From Flagellimonas marinaquae (GTDB lineage Bacteria > Bacteroidota > Bacteroidia > Flavobacteriales > Flavobacteriaceae), in NCBI RefSeq assembly GCF_023716465.1, contig NZ_CP092415.1, forward strand, positions 709,001 to 773,000: a stretch of DNA of 64,000 nucleotides, written 5' to 3'. This document shows, one piece after another, positions 9,287 to 17,107 of the stretch. The position numbers and the translations under genes were made by a program. The stretch's first letter is position 1. Every line of letters begins with the position of its first letter. The notes under the pieces were generated by a model that was given only the letters and a program-made list of their open reading frames with translations, made no database searches and was not told where the DNA came from.

Positions 9287-11077
9287 ATGGACTTACACTA
9301 TATAGACTGGATTGTCATTGGCATTTATGGAGTAATTATTATCGGTATCGGACTTTGGTACAGCAAGAAAGCAGGTGAAGGGCTGGAGGAATATTTTGTT
9401 GCTGGAAGAAGTCTACCATGGTGGATCGCAGGAACATCCATAGCGGCCACCTATTTTGCAACAGACGCCCCTCTTGCAGCGGCATCCCTCGTAAGACAAT
9501 ATGGGATATTTGGTAATTGGTTGTGGTGGTATGAGGCCTCCGGGGTAATGATGATCGTTTTCTTCTATGCCAAATTATGGCGTAGGGCAAATATAATAAC
9601 GGATGCAGAGTTCATAGAACTTCGATACTCGGGTAAAGCGGCATCTATCTTAAGAGCTTTTACCGCTACCTATCATGGTTTGTTAAAAAACTTGATCGTC
9701 ATGGGGTTCGTACTATTGGCGATGATGAAATTCTCACAGGTAATATTGGGGTTTGACCCACTTTATACATTGGGCATATGCGTTACCGTTGCTCTACTGT
9801 ACACCATGACCTCCGGTTTGTTCGGCGTGGTTTACACCGATTTATTCCAATTCATTACCGGTACGGTAGGCACTATAATTTTTGCGGGGCTTGTTCTATA
9901 TGAAGTGGGCGGTCCAGCTGCGATGGTAGAGCAAATCAAATCCTTGGAAGATGTAGGGCCAGGAACCCTGGATATAATTCCACAATCGGAACACATGAGT
10001 TCACTACAATTCATATCCTATGTGGTTCTTATTTTTATCTTATGGACCAGAAGCGCCCAAGGTGATGGTTACCTGGTTCAGAGGTTATTTGCCGCTAAAA
10101 ATGAGAAGCATTCTGTCCTTGCCGCACTTTGGTTCAATTTTGCCACAAATGTTTTAATGACTTGGCCATGGATTATTGTTGGATTAGGGTCGTTGATCAT
10201 ATTTCCTTTGGCCACAGCTTCTCCAGAGCTATTGGCCGATCCGGAACTGGCCTACCCAATGATGATAACGGAAGTAGTGCCCATAGGGGTCAAAGGTCTG
10301 ATCATTGCCTCCTTTTTATCCGCTTTTATGAGCACCATGGACACGCATTTATGCTGGGGGGCATCCTACATGGTGAACGACATCTACAAGCGCTTCATCA
10401 ACAAGACCGCTTCCGAAAAACATTACGTAAAGGCATCGAGATGGGCAATATTGATTTTGGCCGTATTTGCAGCGATCGCGGCATGGCAGATGGACTCTAT
10501 CGAAAGAGGTTGGCTGTTCATCATACAATTGACCGCTGGAATTGCATTGGTCATGCTGTTGCGTTGGTACTGGTGGAGAGTCAATCCTTGGGCCGAAATA
10601 AGTGCGATGATCGCCTCGTTCATTTTGGCCAACGGGCCGTTTTGGGCGGCTATATTGGAAAAAATCGGGGTGTTCTCCCAAGAGGTCCAAGATGAAATCA
10701 ATGTAGTCTTTTCAAGCGAATACGATATGTTGAGGGCCACATTCATTTTAGTGGCAAGCACGGTTATTTGGATAACAGTAACCTTGCTGACCAGACCCGA
10801 TGACAAAAAGCATTTACAAAATTTCTATAGAAAGGTAAGGCCCGGTGGTTGGTGGGGGGATATTGCCAAAAGTTGTCCCGATGTCGTAATCGAAAATACT
10901 GCCACCAGCAAATGGATTGGATGGTTCATCGGTGTATTGTTCATTTACTCCAGCCTTTTAGGGTTTGGGTATTTGATCATCGATCAAAACATATTGGGCC
11001 TAGGCCTACTGATAGTGGCGGTCATCGGTGCCATTTTGACCATTATATTAGCAAAAAAGAGTTTTAAAGAAGTATAA
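9287..11077 (+). CDS. Sodium/solute symporter (SSS/SGLT family)
   Basis: 596 residues with about 13-14 hydrophobic segments, starting LHYIDWIVIGIYGVIIIGIG and carrying the SSS hallmarks EEYFVAGRSLPWWIAGTSIAATYF and the conserved MTSGLFGVVYTDLFQF region. It is an inner-membrane sodium-coupled importer. In this locus it would carry the mono- or disaccharide released in the periplasm. It heads the rightward group symporter, GH4 enzyme (31 bp later), deacetylase and amidohydrolase. A LacI-type operator lies just upstream. The exact substrate is not readable; sugar is inferred from the GH4 neighbour and SusC/D pair. Confidence 0.92.
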   Translation: MDLHYIDWIVIGIYGVIIIGIGLWYSKKAGEGLEEYFVAGRSLPWWIAGTSIAATYFATDAPLAAASLVRQYGIFGNWLWWYEASGVMMIVFFYAKLWRRANIITDAEFIELRYSGKAASILRAFTATYHGLLKNLIVMGFVLLAMMKFSQVILGFDPLYTLGICVTVALLYTMTSGLFGVVYTDLFQFITGTVGTIIFAGLVLYEVGGPAAMVEQIKSLEDVGPGTLDIIPQSEHMSSLQFISYVVLIFILWTRSAQGDGYLVQRLFAAKNEKHSVLAALWFNFATNVLMTWPWIIVGLGSLIIFPLATASPELLADPELAYPMMITEVVPIGVKGLIIASFLSAFMSTMDTHLCWGASYMVNDIYKRFINKTASEKHYVKASRWAILILAVFAAIAAWQMDSIERGWLFIIQLTAGIALVMLLRWYWWRVNPWAEISAMIASFILANGPFWAAILEKIGVFSQEVQDEINVVFSSEYDMLRATFILVASTVIWITVTLLTRPDDKKHLQNFYRKVRPGGWWGDIAKSCPDVVIENTATSKWIGWFIGVLFIYSSLLGFGYLIIDQNILGLGLLIVAVIGAILTIILAKKSFKEV

Positions 11078-11108
11078 AGTTATAATTAACCCTATTTATA
11101 TAAATACT

Positions 11109-12464
11109 ATGAAAATTGCAGTTATAGGCGCGGGCAGTGAAGAGTTCGGACCTGCCTCGGTACATGATATTTTTTTAAGTGACCTTTTGAACAAGCACAA
11201 TCTAGAGGTTTGTTTAATGGATATAAACAAACAGAGTTTACCCGGCATACATAAATATGCGGAAGACGTGGCAAAAAAACTGGGACGGGACCAAAAAATA
11301 TCAAGTACGGCCAACCTGGATGAAGCCTTGGATGGAGCAAACTATGTGATTACTGCAATAGAAATAAAGCGATATCACTACTGGGCCCAAGATTTCCATA
11401 TCCCCAGAAAATATGGTTTTAACCAGGTTTATGGTGAAAATGGCGGAGTAGGCGGTCTATTTCATGCACTCAGGAACATAAAGGCCACCCTGGAGATAGC
11501 CAAAAGGATGGAGAAGTTATGTCCTGACGCTTGGTTACTCAATTATACCAACCCCCTTACCAAAGTTTGTGAGGCCGTAAACCGGTTGACCTCCATAAAG
11601 TTCGTTGGTCTCTGTCATGGAATTTTGGCCGGGAAACACCAACTTTCCCAATTCCTGGAAATGAAGGAGGAAGACCTCGAGGTAAAGGCATCTGGTCTGA
11701 ATCACATTACCTGGTTCCAGTCGATCAAACATAAGGAGACCGGCGAGGATTTATATCCTAAACTAAAAAAACGTGAACGGGAGGCACATTGGTTGGCAGA
11801 ATGGGATGAAATCGCCCTGAGCAGGATGTTAATGCGGACATACGGCCTGTACCCATCACCAGGGGCAAACCACATTGTGGAATATATAAGGTGGGCCGGA
11901 GACTTTTTGGCAAGCGACAAAGTTCAATTTTTCTACGACCCGAATGAGGGACATCCCTGGGAAACCGGAAAAATCCCAACCTGGATATACAGTCTACAAG
12001 GCAATCCAACACAGGTTCCATTATATCCCGAAAAGGACATTAATCTGGTCTTTGAACTTGGTAAGGCCGATAACAGGGAAATCCGTTTTTCAAGGGAATA
12101 TGCAATTCCCATTATTGAGGGCCTTTCATGCGGGGCAAATAATTCCATCGATGCCGTAAATGTGGCCAATGACAATTTTGTGCCAGGAATTGAACAAGGG
12201 GCAATCATTGAAGTCCCTGCCATCGTAAACGAAAACGGTCTACAACCCCAGCAGGCCGAACCGTTACCTGAAGGGGTCCTTGGCATATTGCGAACCCAGG
12301 TCAGCATCAATAAACTACTGATAGAGGCCTTTGAAGAAAATTCAAAAAACAAACTCCTTCAAGCGATCCTTTTGGAACCCACCGTTGATTCTTATAATAA
12401 TGCGGTTAGTTGTATGAACGAAATGATAGCGTTACAAAAAGAGTATTTGCCAGAATTGAAATAA
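11109..12464 (+). CDS. Glycoside hydrolase family 4-type NAD- and metal-dependent glycosidase
   Basis: 451 residues, normal for GH4. The N-terminal dinucleotide fold reads KIAVIGAGSEEFGPAS (residues 2-17), followed by NYTNPLTK (about 145-152), the metal-site motif CHGI (Cys169-His170) and GLNHITW (His199), the two positions that hold the divalent metal in GH4. These enzymes cleave glycosides by transient oxidation at C3 using NAD+, in the cytoplasm. From memory, the CHG-type signature separates alpha-glucuronidase/alpha-glucosidase-like members from the CHSV alpha-galactosidases and CHEV alpha-galacturonidases; I cannot assign the substrate more closely. There is no signal peptide, which fits action on a sugar imported by the symporter 31 bp upstream. 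Confidence 0.88.
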   Translation: MKIAVIGAGSEEFGPASVHDIFLSDLLNKHNLEVCLMDINKQSLPGIHKYAEDVAKKLGRDQKISSTANLDEALDGANYVITAIEIKRYHYWAQDFHIPRKYGFNQVYGENGGVGGLFHALRNIKATLEIAKRMEKLCPDAWLLNYTNPLTKVCEAVNRLTSIKFVGLCHGILAGKHQLSQFLEMKEEDLEVKASGLNHITWFQSIKHKETGEDLYPKLKKREREAHWLAEWDEIALSRMLMRTYGLYPSPGANHIVEYIRWAGDFLASDKVQFFYDPNEGHPWETGKIPTWIYSLQGNPTQVPLYPEKDINLVFELGKADNREIRFSREYAIPIIEGLSCGANNSIDAVNVANDNFVPGIEQGAIIEVPAIVNENGLQPQQAEPLPEGVLGILRTQVSINKLLIEAFEENSKNKLLQAILLEPTVDSYNNAVSCMNEMIALQKEYLPELK

Positions 12465-12570
12465 TGGCACACTCCTATTAAGTATTGTTGGGGCATTCCA
12501 AGTCTTCGGATTTTGGGAAGCTGGGAAAAGATTCCACGATACACCTAAATTTAATCGAAACCCAGAAACT
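12465..12570 (+). other. Short spacer between GH4 gene and deacetylase gene
   Basis: 106 bp without a clear terminator or promoter match. The four genes from the symporter onward may be one transcript, but this is the widest gap in the group. Confidence 0.4.
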
Positions 12571-13407
12571 ATGAAACATCAAACAGATCTAAAATACACC
12601 CCACCTTTCGCGGTGCTCCTACCCCTAATGTACATTATCGTGCTTTTTTGCCATAATCCAATAATTGCACAGGCTTCGAACACCGAAAAAACCCTGATGG
12701 CGGTATTTGCCCATCCTGACGACGAAATTACGGCAGGTGCCATTCTCAACAAATATGCGGAAGAAGGGGTCAAGGTCTATCTGGTCGTGGCCACCGATGG
12801 GCGCTTCGGCACAAACGACCGCACCGCACATGTTGCGGGAGATGGGCTGGCTGCCTTGCGAAGGGAAGAAATGCAATGTTCGGCAGATAAGTTGGGGATC
12901 GAATTGATCCATCTGGAATACGAAGATCAGCTCAGATCAGCTGGGGGCTACGACGGCCATATCCCCCATATACGGGCGTTGATGAAGGACATTTACGACA
13001 TCATAGAAAGAACCCAACCCGATGCCATCATAACCTTTGGTCCCGACGGCTGGTCAAACCACATGGACCACCGATTGGTCGGGGCCAGTGTCACCCAGGC
13101 ATTTTTAAGCAAAAAATGGGGGAAACCCATAAACCTTTTCTTTGTTGGCAGGCCCTCAAATGGTATGGAAGATCCGGAGCGAAAGATTCTCGCGGGACAG
13201 GACATCGGTTATCTGACCACCAAAGTCCCCTATTCCGAAAAGAACAGGGATACCTTTATCCATGCGCTCGCGTGCCACAAAAGCCAATTCGGGGAGGATG
13301 CCTTGGAAAGAATGATGGAAAGAAGAAGCAAGGATGAGGAAAAAGTGGTCTATCTTCGGAAATTTGTGGGACCAACGGAAAGTTCCGACACCGTTTTCAA
13401 CCAATAA
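12571..13407 (+). CDS. Exported PIG-L family N-acetyl-sugar deacetylase
   Basis: 278 residues with an N-terminal hydrophobic stretch (residues 11-34, ending IIAQA) that looks like a signal peptide. The zinc motif AHPDDE (His48-Pro-Asp-Asp-Glu52) and the later GPDGWSNHMDHRLVG supply the expected metal ligands and catalytic Asp of the PIG-L/LmbE fold (PF02585). Family members remove acetyl from GlcNAc-type sugars, mycothiol precursors or similar. In this locus it may act on an N-acetylated glycan fragment in the periplasm, but the true substrate is unknown. It lies 3 bp before the amidohydrolase gene, indicating co-translation with it. Confidence 0.88.
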   Translation: MKHQTDLKYTPPFAVLLPLMYIIVLFCHNPIIAQASNTEKTLMAVFAHPDDEITAGAILNKYAEEGVKVYLVVATDGRFGTNDRTAHVAGDGLAALRREEMQCSADKLGIELIHLEYEDQLRSAGGYDGHIPHIRALMKDIYDIIERTQPDAIITFGPDGWSNHMDHRLVGASVTQAFLSKKWGKPINLFFVGRPSNGMEDPERKILAGQDIGYLTTKVPYSEKNRDTFIHALACHKSQFGEDALERMMERRSKDEEKVVYLRKFVGPTESSDTVFNQ

Positions 13408-13410
13408 TAT

Positions 13411-14886
13411 ATGATGGGAAACACGAAATCAACAGTTTGGAAAACAACCCGTTACGCCCTCTGCTCCTTAATTTTGATTCTGGGTGGTTGCAATGGGGGT
13501 GTTTCCGAAAATAAAAACGACGAAGCTTCCATCTTGATCGAATCGGTCACGGTCATCGACGCCAAGTCCGGTGAAAGGGCAAATCTCAATGTACTGCTCA
13601 CTGGAAATAAGATTATGGAAGTTTCCAAAAAACCTATTGCCCCCCCTTCAAACAGTACGGTGATCGACGGGAAAGGAAAGTATTTGATCCCCGGTCTATG
13701 GGATGCCCACGTGCACCTGACCTTTACACCTGGTTTGGAACAAGCCATGTTTCCACTCTTTTTGGGCAATGGCATTACCAGCATACGCGATACAGGTGGT
13801 CTGATGCACAAGGTATTACCTTGGAAAGAAAAATCAATACAGGAACCTGACAGCTCTCCCCGATTGTTCATCGCCGGTCCTTTATTGGATGGTCTTCCCA
13901 ACGTCTATGACGGGAACCCGGGCAGGCCTGAAATCTCTGTCGGCCTGGGTTCCGAAGAGGAGGCTATCGCCATGGTGGATTCACTTGCCGCCGCTGGCGT
14001 GGATTTGATAAAGGCCTACGAAATGTTGAATCCTGAAATGTTCAAGACCATCGTTGCAGCGGCCAAAAAACACAACCTGCCCGTGACCGGCCACGTACCT
14101 TTGAGCGTTGATGCCATTGAAGCGAGCGAACACGGTCTGCGAAGCATGGAGCATATGCGCAACCTGGAAATGTCCTGCTCGTCCGATCATGATTCACTAT
14201 TACGGGCAAGAAAACAAATGCTGGCCAAAGGAAAAGGTGAATTAGGCGGAGTTTTGAGGTCGGCGATCCATACGTCCCAGCGTTTGCACGCGTTCAACAC
14301 CTTTGATCAACAAAGGGCGGCCCAGGTTTTGGCCGCACTGAAAAAAAACGGCACCTGGCAGATACCCACCGTAACTCTTTCCACTGGGGGGATAAACAGA
14401 TTGTATGAAAATGGGGATTGGCGAAAAACTTTTGAGTATTTGCCGGAAACGATCAAATCCAATTGGAAGGAAGCCGCCAATAAGGCTACGGAAAAAATGA
14501 GCAATGAACTAAGTGTCGCACATGGGGAATGGGTGTTGAAGATGGTCAAAAGACTGAAAAAGGCCGATGTCAAGGTCATGGCCGGGACCGACACCCCGAT
14601 CGGCTTTCTCACCCCGGGCTTCAGCCTGCATAAAGAGCTGGAAATGTTGGTAAAGGGCGGGATGGAGCCCCTGGAGGCCATAGCATCCGCAACACTTTTG
14701 CCATCCCAGTATTTTAAACTGCAGGACAGTATTGGAACCATCGAGAAAAATATGATCGCAGATCTTGTTTTACTTGATGCCAACCCCTTGAGCGATATTA
14801 CCAATACGCGTTTGATCAGGGCAGTGGTGCGCAATGGCACATATTATGATCGAAAGGCACTTGACGGTTTACTTAATGGGAATTAA
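13411..14886 (+). CDS. Amidohydrolase-family lipoprotein (imidazolonepropionase-like)
   Basis: 491 residues. The N-terminus has a signal segment with lipobox LGGC (Cys27), placing it in the envelope. The metallo-dependent hydrolase order is visible: a beta-sandwich start (ILIESVTVIDAKSGERANLNVLL), GKYLIPGLWDAHVHL (His100, His102), the mid metal region GHVPLSVDAIEASEHG with GLRSMEHM, VKVMAGTDTPIG (metal Asp) and the C-terminal NMIADLVLLDANPLSDI. Such enzymes hydrolyse amide or cyclic amide bonds, or act as peptidases. It follows the deacetylase by 3 bp and ends the rightward group. The substrate is not identifiable. Confidence 0.88.
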   Translation: MMGNTKSTVWKTTRYALCSLILILGGCNGGVSENKNDEASILIESVTVIDAKSGERANLNVLLTGNKIMEVSKKPIAPPSNSTVIDGKGKYLIPGLWDAHVHLTFTPGLEQAMFPLFLGNGITSIRDTGGLMHKVLPWKEKSIQEPDSSPRLFIAGPLLDGLPNVYDGNPGRPEISVGLGSEEEAIAMVDSLAAAGVDLIKAYEMLNPEMFKTIVAAAKKHNLPVTGHVPLSVDAIEASEHGLRSMEHMRNLEMSCSSDHDSLLRARKQMLAKGKGELGGVLRSAIHTSQRLHAFNTFDQQRAAQVLAALKKNGTWQIPTVTLSTGGINRLYENGDWRKTFEYLPETIKSNWKEAANKATEKMSNELSVAHGEWVLKMVKRLKKADVKVMAGTDTPIGFLTPGFSLHKELEMLVKGGMEPLEAIASATLLPSQYFKLQDSIGTIEKNMIADLVLLDANPLSDITNTRLIRAVVRNGTYYDRKALDGLLNGN

Positions 14887-15355
14887 CCCCGGAAATAAAA
14901 AGCACAACAGTCCACTTGGTGAACTATTGAAAAAAGCAAACCGAGCTCAAAAAAAATATTCACATTGGCCCAGCGATTGTTTTGATAATGGGAGATCTAC
15001 GCTCAACAACCACCTCTGGATTGGAAAAAACGGGGACACTGTCCCAATAAGTGTGAACGTTGGAACCAACGGGGTTTGACTTTACTGAGGTCTCACCGGA
15101 AACACCAGAGGTGGTATACCACCCTCGCCGAACAAAGTTAGGTATCTTCCGATATAGCATGGAAAAATTGACATTCAAATCACTGCACCCTAATGTTGGA
15201 TGGCTTAAATTATCCGTTCTTGGTGGCCCCGACCATCCCGCTTATCCAAGTTGAACAAGTTGCACCAGAAACATTCCAAATTTATTCATTAAATCCCCCC
15301 ATATCAGCTACTTCTCTGAATGGGCAAAGTAGAAATCACTTGAAAAGTATTTTTT
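14887..15355. other. Gene-poor stretch with inverted repeats, probable mobile-element debris
   Basis: No convincing gene in about 470 bp. The short open frames here on both strands have no recognisable domain, signal peptide or start context. Structure is present: GGGACA-C-TGTCCC at 15033-15045, an 11-bp inverted repeat ACCACCTCTGG (15009-15019)/CCAGAGGTGGT (15105-15115), and the 14-bp palindrome GGTGGTATACCACC (15110-15123). Together with the adjacent toxin-antitoxin module this looks like remains of an insertion, but no transposase is left and the assignment is inference. Confidence 0.4.
15009..15115. repeat. 11-bp inverted repeat pair
   Basis: ACCACCTCTGG at 15009-15019 and its exact reverse complement CCAGAGGTGGT at 15105-15115, with the 13-nt palindrome at 15033-15045 between them. 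The right arm merges into a second palindrome (15110-15123). This may be an old insertion-sequence end or a folded RNA; there is no coding content to decide. Confidence 0.5.
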
Positions 15356-15453
15356 TACACCCTTTAGGGTATAATTATTATAGAAAAACATTTTTTATAC
15401 CCTTTAAGGTATAATTTGAATTATTTTACCTATTTTGCACCCTATAAGGTATA
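15356..15453 (+). promoter_or_regulatory. Triple HipB-type operator with exact 40-bp spacing
   Basis: Three related palindromes precede hipB: TACACCCTTTAGGGTATA (15356-15373), TATACCCTTTAAGGTATA (15396-15413) and TGCACCCTATAAGGTATA (15436-15453). The start-to-start distance is 40 bp both times. The last ends 3 bp before the hipB ATG, so binding there would cover the promoter or ribosome-loading region. The layout TATACC-N6-GGTATA resembles the TATCC-N8-GGATA operator of E. coli HipB. This is strong evidence for cooperative autoregulation by the HTH protein directly downstream. Confidence 0.85.
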
Positions 15454-15456
15454 ATA

Positions 15457-15702
15457 ATGAAAGGTTGGAACAGAAATAACCCCATAGCTCAATTTATCCG
15501 GAAAAGACGTAAAGAACTTAACTTGACCCAAGTGGAACTTTCTGACACCACTGGAGTTGGCCTTCGATTTGTCCGTGAATTGGAGCAAGGAAAACCCAAC
15601 TTGATGACGGATAAGATCAATCAGGTACTTTTATTCTTTGGACATGAATTAACCCCTACACCTATAAGTGATGCGACAAGGAGAAATTTGGGTGAACAAT
15701 AA
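15457..15702 (+). CDS. hipB: HipB-like XRE antitoxin/repressor
   Basis: 81 residues, essentially one XRE-type helix-turn-helix (IAQFIRKRRKELNLTQVELS, then GVGLRFVRELEQGKPNLMTD). HipB proteins dimerise, bind operators in their own promoter and hold the HipA/HipT kinase inactive. It starts 3 bp after the third operator. Its 3' end overlaps the next gene by 32 bp, so the three genes form one operon. In tripartite HipBST systems HipB mainly represses while HipS neutralises the toxin; which role dominates here cannot be seen. Confidence 0.9.
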   Translation: MKGWNRNNPIAQFIRKRRKELNLTQVELSDTTGVGLRFVRELEQGKPNLMTDKINQVLLFFGHELTPTPISDATRRNLGEQ

Positions 15703-15985
15703 TTTGGCCGGAATCCTGATGGAAGATGAGGAAGGGTATCACTTTACCTATTCCAAAAACTATCTGAAATCAGAAAATCCTGTTGCTGTATCCCTGACAT
15801 TGCCCCTACAGGAGAAACCATTCCATTCAGATTTTTTGTTCCCTTTTTTTGATGGATTGATACCCGAAGGTTGGCTATTGGACATTGCACATAAGAATTG
15901 GAAACTAAACCCCCGTGATCGGATGGGGCTTTTATTGGCCACCTGCAAAGATTGTATCGGCAACATAAGTGTATTGGAAAAATGA
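15671..15985 (+). CDS. hipS: HipS-like small protein (HipA N-terminal subdomain as a separate gene)
   Basis: 104 residues from ATG at 15671 (a GTG one codon earlier at 15668 is less likely). The sequence matches the HipA N-terminal 'couple_hipA' domain: GEIWVNNNLAGILMEDEEGYHFTYSKNYL..PVAVSLTLPL..F..FFDGLIPEGWLLDIA. In classical HipA this segment is fused to the kinase. Here it is a free protein, as in the HipBST system described in E. coli O127, where HipS is the antitoxin. It overlaps hipB by 32 bp and hipT by 4 bp (ATGA), so translation is tightly coupled. Split arrangements are common in Bacteroidota, and neutralising activity here is inferred from gene order. Confidence 0.87.
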   Translation: MRQGEIWVNNNLAGILMEDEEGYHFTYSKNYLKSENPVAVSLTLPLQEKPFHSDFLFPFFDGLIPEGWLLDIAHKNWKLNPRDRMGLLLATCKDCIGNISVLEK

Positions 15986-16920
15986 GCAACTGTCTAGCCT
16001 GTCAAAAACCGCTTTCCTCCGTAGAGGAACTATATCATCCAGATTGCCTAAAGGCTTTTTGGCAAGAAGACATACCCGTATTTAAATTGGGTTATGAACT
16101 TTCACAAATTGAGGAACTGGCCAAAGAAAATGTGGCCCAACGCGTCATTGTAACCGGAGTTCAACCTAAACTTTCTTTGGGCTTCACTCAAGAAAACAAT
16201 TCCAGACTGACCATTGTCGGTGCCTTGAACGGAAGGTACATCTTAAAACCACCCTTTTACGAATATCCTCAAATGCCGGAGACAGAGGCATTATCGATGT
16301 TGTTGGCACAGGCATGCGGCATTGACACGGTACCTTTTTTGTTGATTCCACTTAAAGATGGGCATTTGTCCTATCTGACCAGAAGAATAGATCGGGATGC
16401 AAAGGGTACCAAATTTGCCATGGAAGATGCATGTCAGTTTACGGAACACCTCACTGAACACAAATACAGAGGCTCTTACGAACAGATTGCTAAAGCCATG
16501 ATGGCCTACTCCCAAAACCCATTATTAGATGTGGTCCGATTTTATGAGCAGGTCATTGTATCATTCTTGATTGGAAATAATGATATGCATCTTAAAAACT
16601 TCTCCCTTATTGCAAAGAATGGAAAATCTTACTCCCTTGCCCCTGCATATGATATGATTTCAGCCCAATTGTTGATACCTGATGATCCTGAGGAGTTGGC
16701 CTTGACCTTGAACGGTAAAAAAAGAAAAATCTCAAAAGAAGATTTGGATATGGCAATGGCCAAAGCTCACATTCCCCAAAAGGCCATCGAAAATCTTTGG
16801 GGCAGAATATTAGCTGGAGCAAAAAAATGGCCTTCTTTAATTGATGAAAGCTTTTTATTAGAAGAACAAAAAAAGAAATTCAATACTTTAATTGAAGAAA
16901 GGGTAAATCGAATCAAATAG
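15982..16920 (+). CDS. hipT: HipT-like serine/threonine kinase toxin
   Basis: 312 residues from ATG at 15982; an in-frame TTG at 15952 is rejected because the ATG overlaps the hipS stop as ATGA. The N-terminus holds a small Cys/His cluster (Cys4, Cys7, His19, Cys22). Kinase features: Gly-rich loop VTGVQPKLSL (residues 57-66), ATP-binding Lys89 in YILKP, catalytic loop GNNDMHLKNF (Asp201, Asn206) and metal-binding Asp224 in LAPAYDM. All key residues are present, so it should be an active HipA-fold kinase; E. coli HipT phosphorylates tryptophanyl-tRNA synthetase, but the target here is unknown. The loop position that is Ser-x-Ser in E. coli HipT reads Ile-Val-Thr. Confidence 0.9.
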   Translation: MSNCLACQKPLSSVEELYHPDCLKAFWQEDIPVFKLGYELSQIEELAKENVAQRVIVTGVQPKLSLGFTQENNSRLTIVGALNGRYILKPPFYEYPQMPETEALSMLLAQACGIDTVPFLLIPLKDGHLSYLTRRIDRDAKGTKFAMEDACQFTEHLTEHKYRGSYEQIAKAMMAYSQNPLLDVVRFYEQVIVSFLIGNNDMHLKNFSLIAKNGKSYSLAPAYDMISAQLLIPDDPEELALTLNGKKRKISKEDLDMAMAKAHIPQKAIENLWGRILAGAKKWPSLIDESFLLEEQKKKFNTLIEERVNRIK

Positions 16921-17017
16921 GTTTAAAATTAAGTACATCTCTAGGTAAACAGTCCCTTCATTTGCAAAAAGTCACCTATTCGGTGAGCATGTATTTCAGA
17001 AAGGCCTAAAACCCTTT

Positions 17018-17064
17018 ATTTATAAGGGTTTCCAGAGATAGGTTCTAGTCCCTCCGGCTCCACT
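17018..17064 (+). other. tRNA/tmRNA 3'-end-like sequence, possible attachment-site remnant
   Basis: The stretch GGTTCTAGTCCCTCCGGCTC (17041-17060), followed by CAC, resembles the T-loop and acceptor end of a tRNA or tmRNA. No complete cloverleaf can be folded upstream, and the T-stem does not pair beyond two bases. Just before it AAACCCTT-TATTTAT-AAGGGTTT forms an inverted repeat. Such 3' fragments are left when an element integrates into a tRNA gene, and this one borders the HipBST module. No integrase gene is present here. Confidence 0.3.
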
Positions 17065-17070
17065 GATAAA

Positions 17071-17095
17071 AGCTGCCGTTTAGGCGGCTTTTTTT
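17071..17095. terminator. Bidirectional terminator between hipT and lysR-type gene
   Basis: AGCTGCC-GTTTA-GGCGGCT forms a 7-bp stem with one G-T pair, followed by T7 on the plus strand and preceded by A4 (a U-run on the minus strand). It can end both the rightward toxin operon and the leftward regulator gene. Confidence 0.75.
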
Positions 17096-17107
17096 GTTTT
17101 GAACCAT

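Noticed and set aside
10129..10695. 188-residue plus-strand open frame inside the symporter gene
   Set aside because: Shifted frame of a clear SSS transporter; rich in His, Arg and Cys as expected for a shadow frame.
14834..15254. Short open frames (64-81 residues) on both strands before hipB
   Set aside because: No recognisable domain, no promoter or lipobox, and they overlap each other and the palindromes; treated as debris.
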